Assembly (NCBI GenBank): GCA_945871545.1
Contig: CAMBWJ010000124.1
Location: forward strand, 1 to 6,085
DNA: 6,085 nt
From: an uncultured Clostridia bacterium
GTDB taxonomy: Bacteria; Bacillota_A; Clostridia; Christensenellales; Aristaeellaceae
Direction: 5' to 3'
Shown here in pieces: positions 5,964 to 6,085 of the stretch. The position numbers and the translations under genes were made by a program. The notes below the pieces were generated by a model that worked only from the letters and a program-made list of their open reading frames with translations, ran no database searches and was not told the origin of the DNA. Numbering within the stretch: the stretch's first letter is position 1; every line of letters starts with the position of its first letter.

Positions 5964-6004
5964 GCCCTGCCGCTTTCATGCCTGCGTTCGGGCGCATGCA
6001 GGGC
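5964..6004. repeat. Inverted repeat upstream of the HAD promoter
   Basis: Perfect 7-bp arms GCCCTGC (5964-5970) and GCAGGGC (5998-6004) enclose a second pair CATGC/GCATG (5977-5981 and 5994-5998). The two stems share one base and cannot both form completely. No T-run follows on either strand, so it is not a clear terminator; its role is unknown. Confidence 0.4.
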
Positions 6005-6045
6005 GGACGCTGGCTGTCATCGTCTGCTCTGCATGCCGGACTGTC

Positions 6046-6085
6046 AAAAAGCCGGACGGGAGTCGAAACCCTTTCGCTCCCGTCC
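6046..6085 (-). terminator. Strong hairpin at the window edge, probable terminator of a minus-strand gene to the right
   Basis: GGACGGGAG (6054-6062) pairs with CTCCCGTCC (6077-6085), and inside it CGAAA (6064-6068) pairs with TTTCG (6072-6076) around a CCC loop. This gives a 14-bp stem with one bulged T. On the minus strand the stem is followed by GGC and then TTTTT (6050-6046). If the sequence beyond 6085 continues as GGC, the stem would extend right up to the T-run. The plus-strand side is cut off, so a bidirectional role cannot be judged. Confidence 0.65.

Overview
The window reads as GC-rich chromosomal DNA from a Gram-positive bacterium, most likely one of the Clostridia. This rests on strong AGGAGG-like ribosome sites, tightly overlapping Liv-type ABC genes, a Firmicute-like MgtE, and hairpin-plus-T-run terminators. 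The genus cannot be told from the sequence alone. No mobile element, CRISPR array, tRNA or rRNA is visible.

Positions 1-2971 (+ strand) are the back end of a branched-chain amino acid (LIV-type) ABC importer operon. It holds the C-terminal third of the permease LivH (cut by the window edge), the complete permease LivM, and the two ATPases LivG and LivF. The genes are packed with a 10-nt gap followed by two 4-bp ATGA overlaps, and the operon ends in a clean terminator hairpin at 2987-3025. The substrate-binding protein is not in view and probably lies upstream. LivH and LivM would form the membrane channel, and LivG and LivF would power it.

Positions 3026-5870 (- strand) hold three genes pointing towards the liv operon. 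Read in their own direction they are: a PgpC-like HAD-superfamily phosphatase (5870-5295) with its own sigma-A-type promoter; the magnesium channel/transporter gene mgtE (4810-3449) behind a second strong promoter and a roughly 430-nt structured leader; and a 119-residue four-helix membrane protein (3385-3026) with two HX13H histidine pairs that look like a di-haem b-type cytochrome core. A strong terminator closes mgtE and ends 2 nt before the ribosome site of the small membrane protein. Expression of that last gene therefore needs read-through or a promoter I cannot see.

Positions 5871-6085 contain the HAD promoter and two inverted repeats. The last repeat, at the window edge, is probably the terminator of a minus-strand gene to the right.

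Most of the window is ordinary housekeeping transport. The two parts worth a second look are the mgtE leader, which lacks a recognisable M-box but carries a possible short ORF and alternative hairpins, and the small histidine-paired membrane protein.
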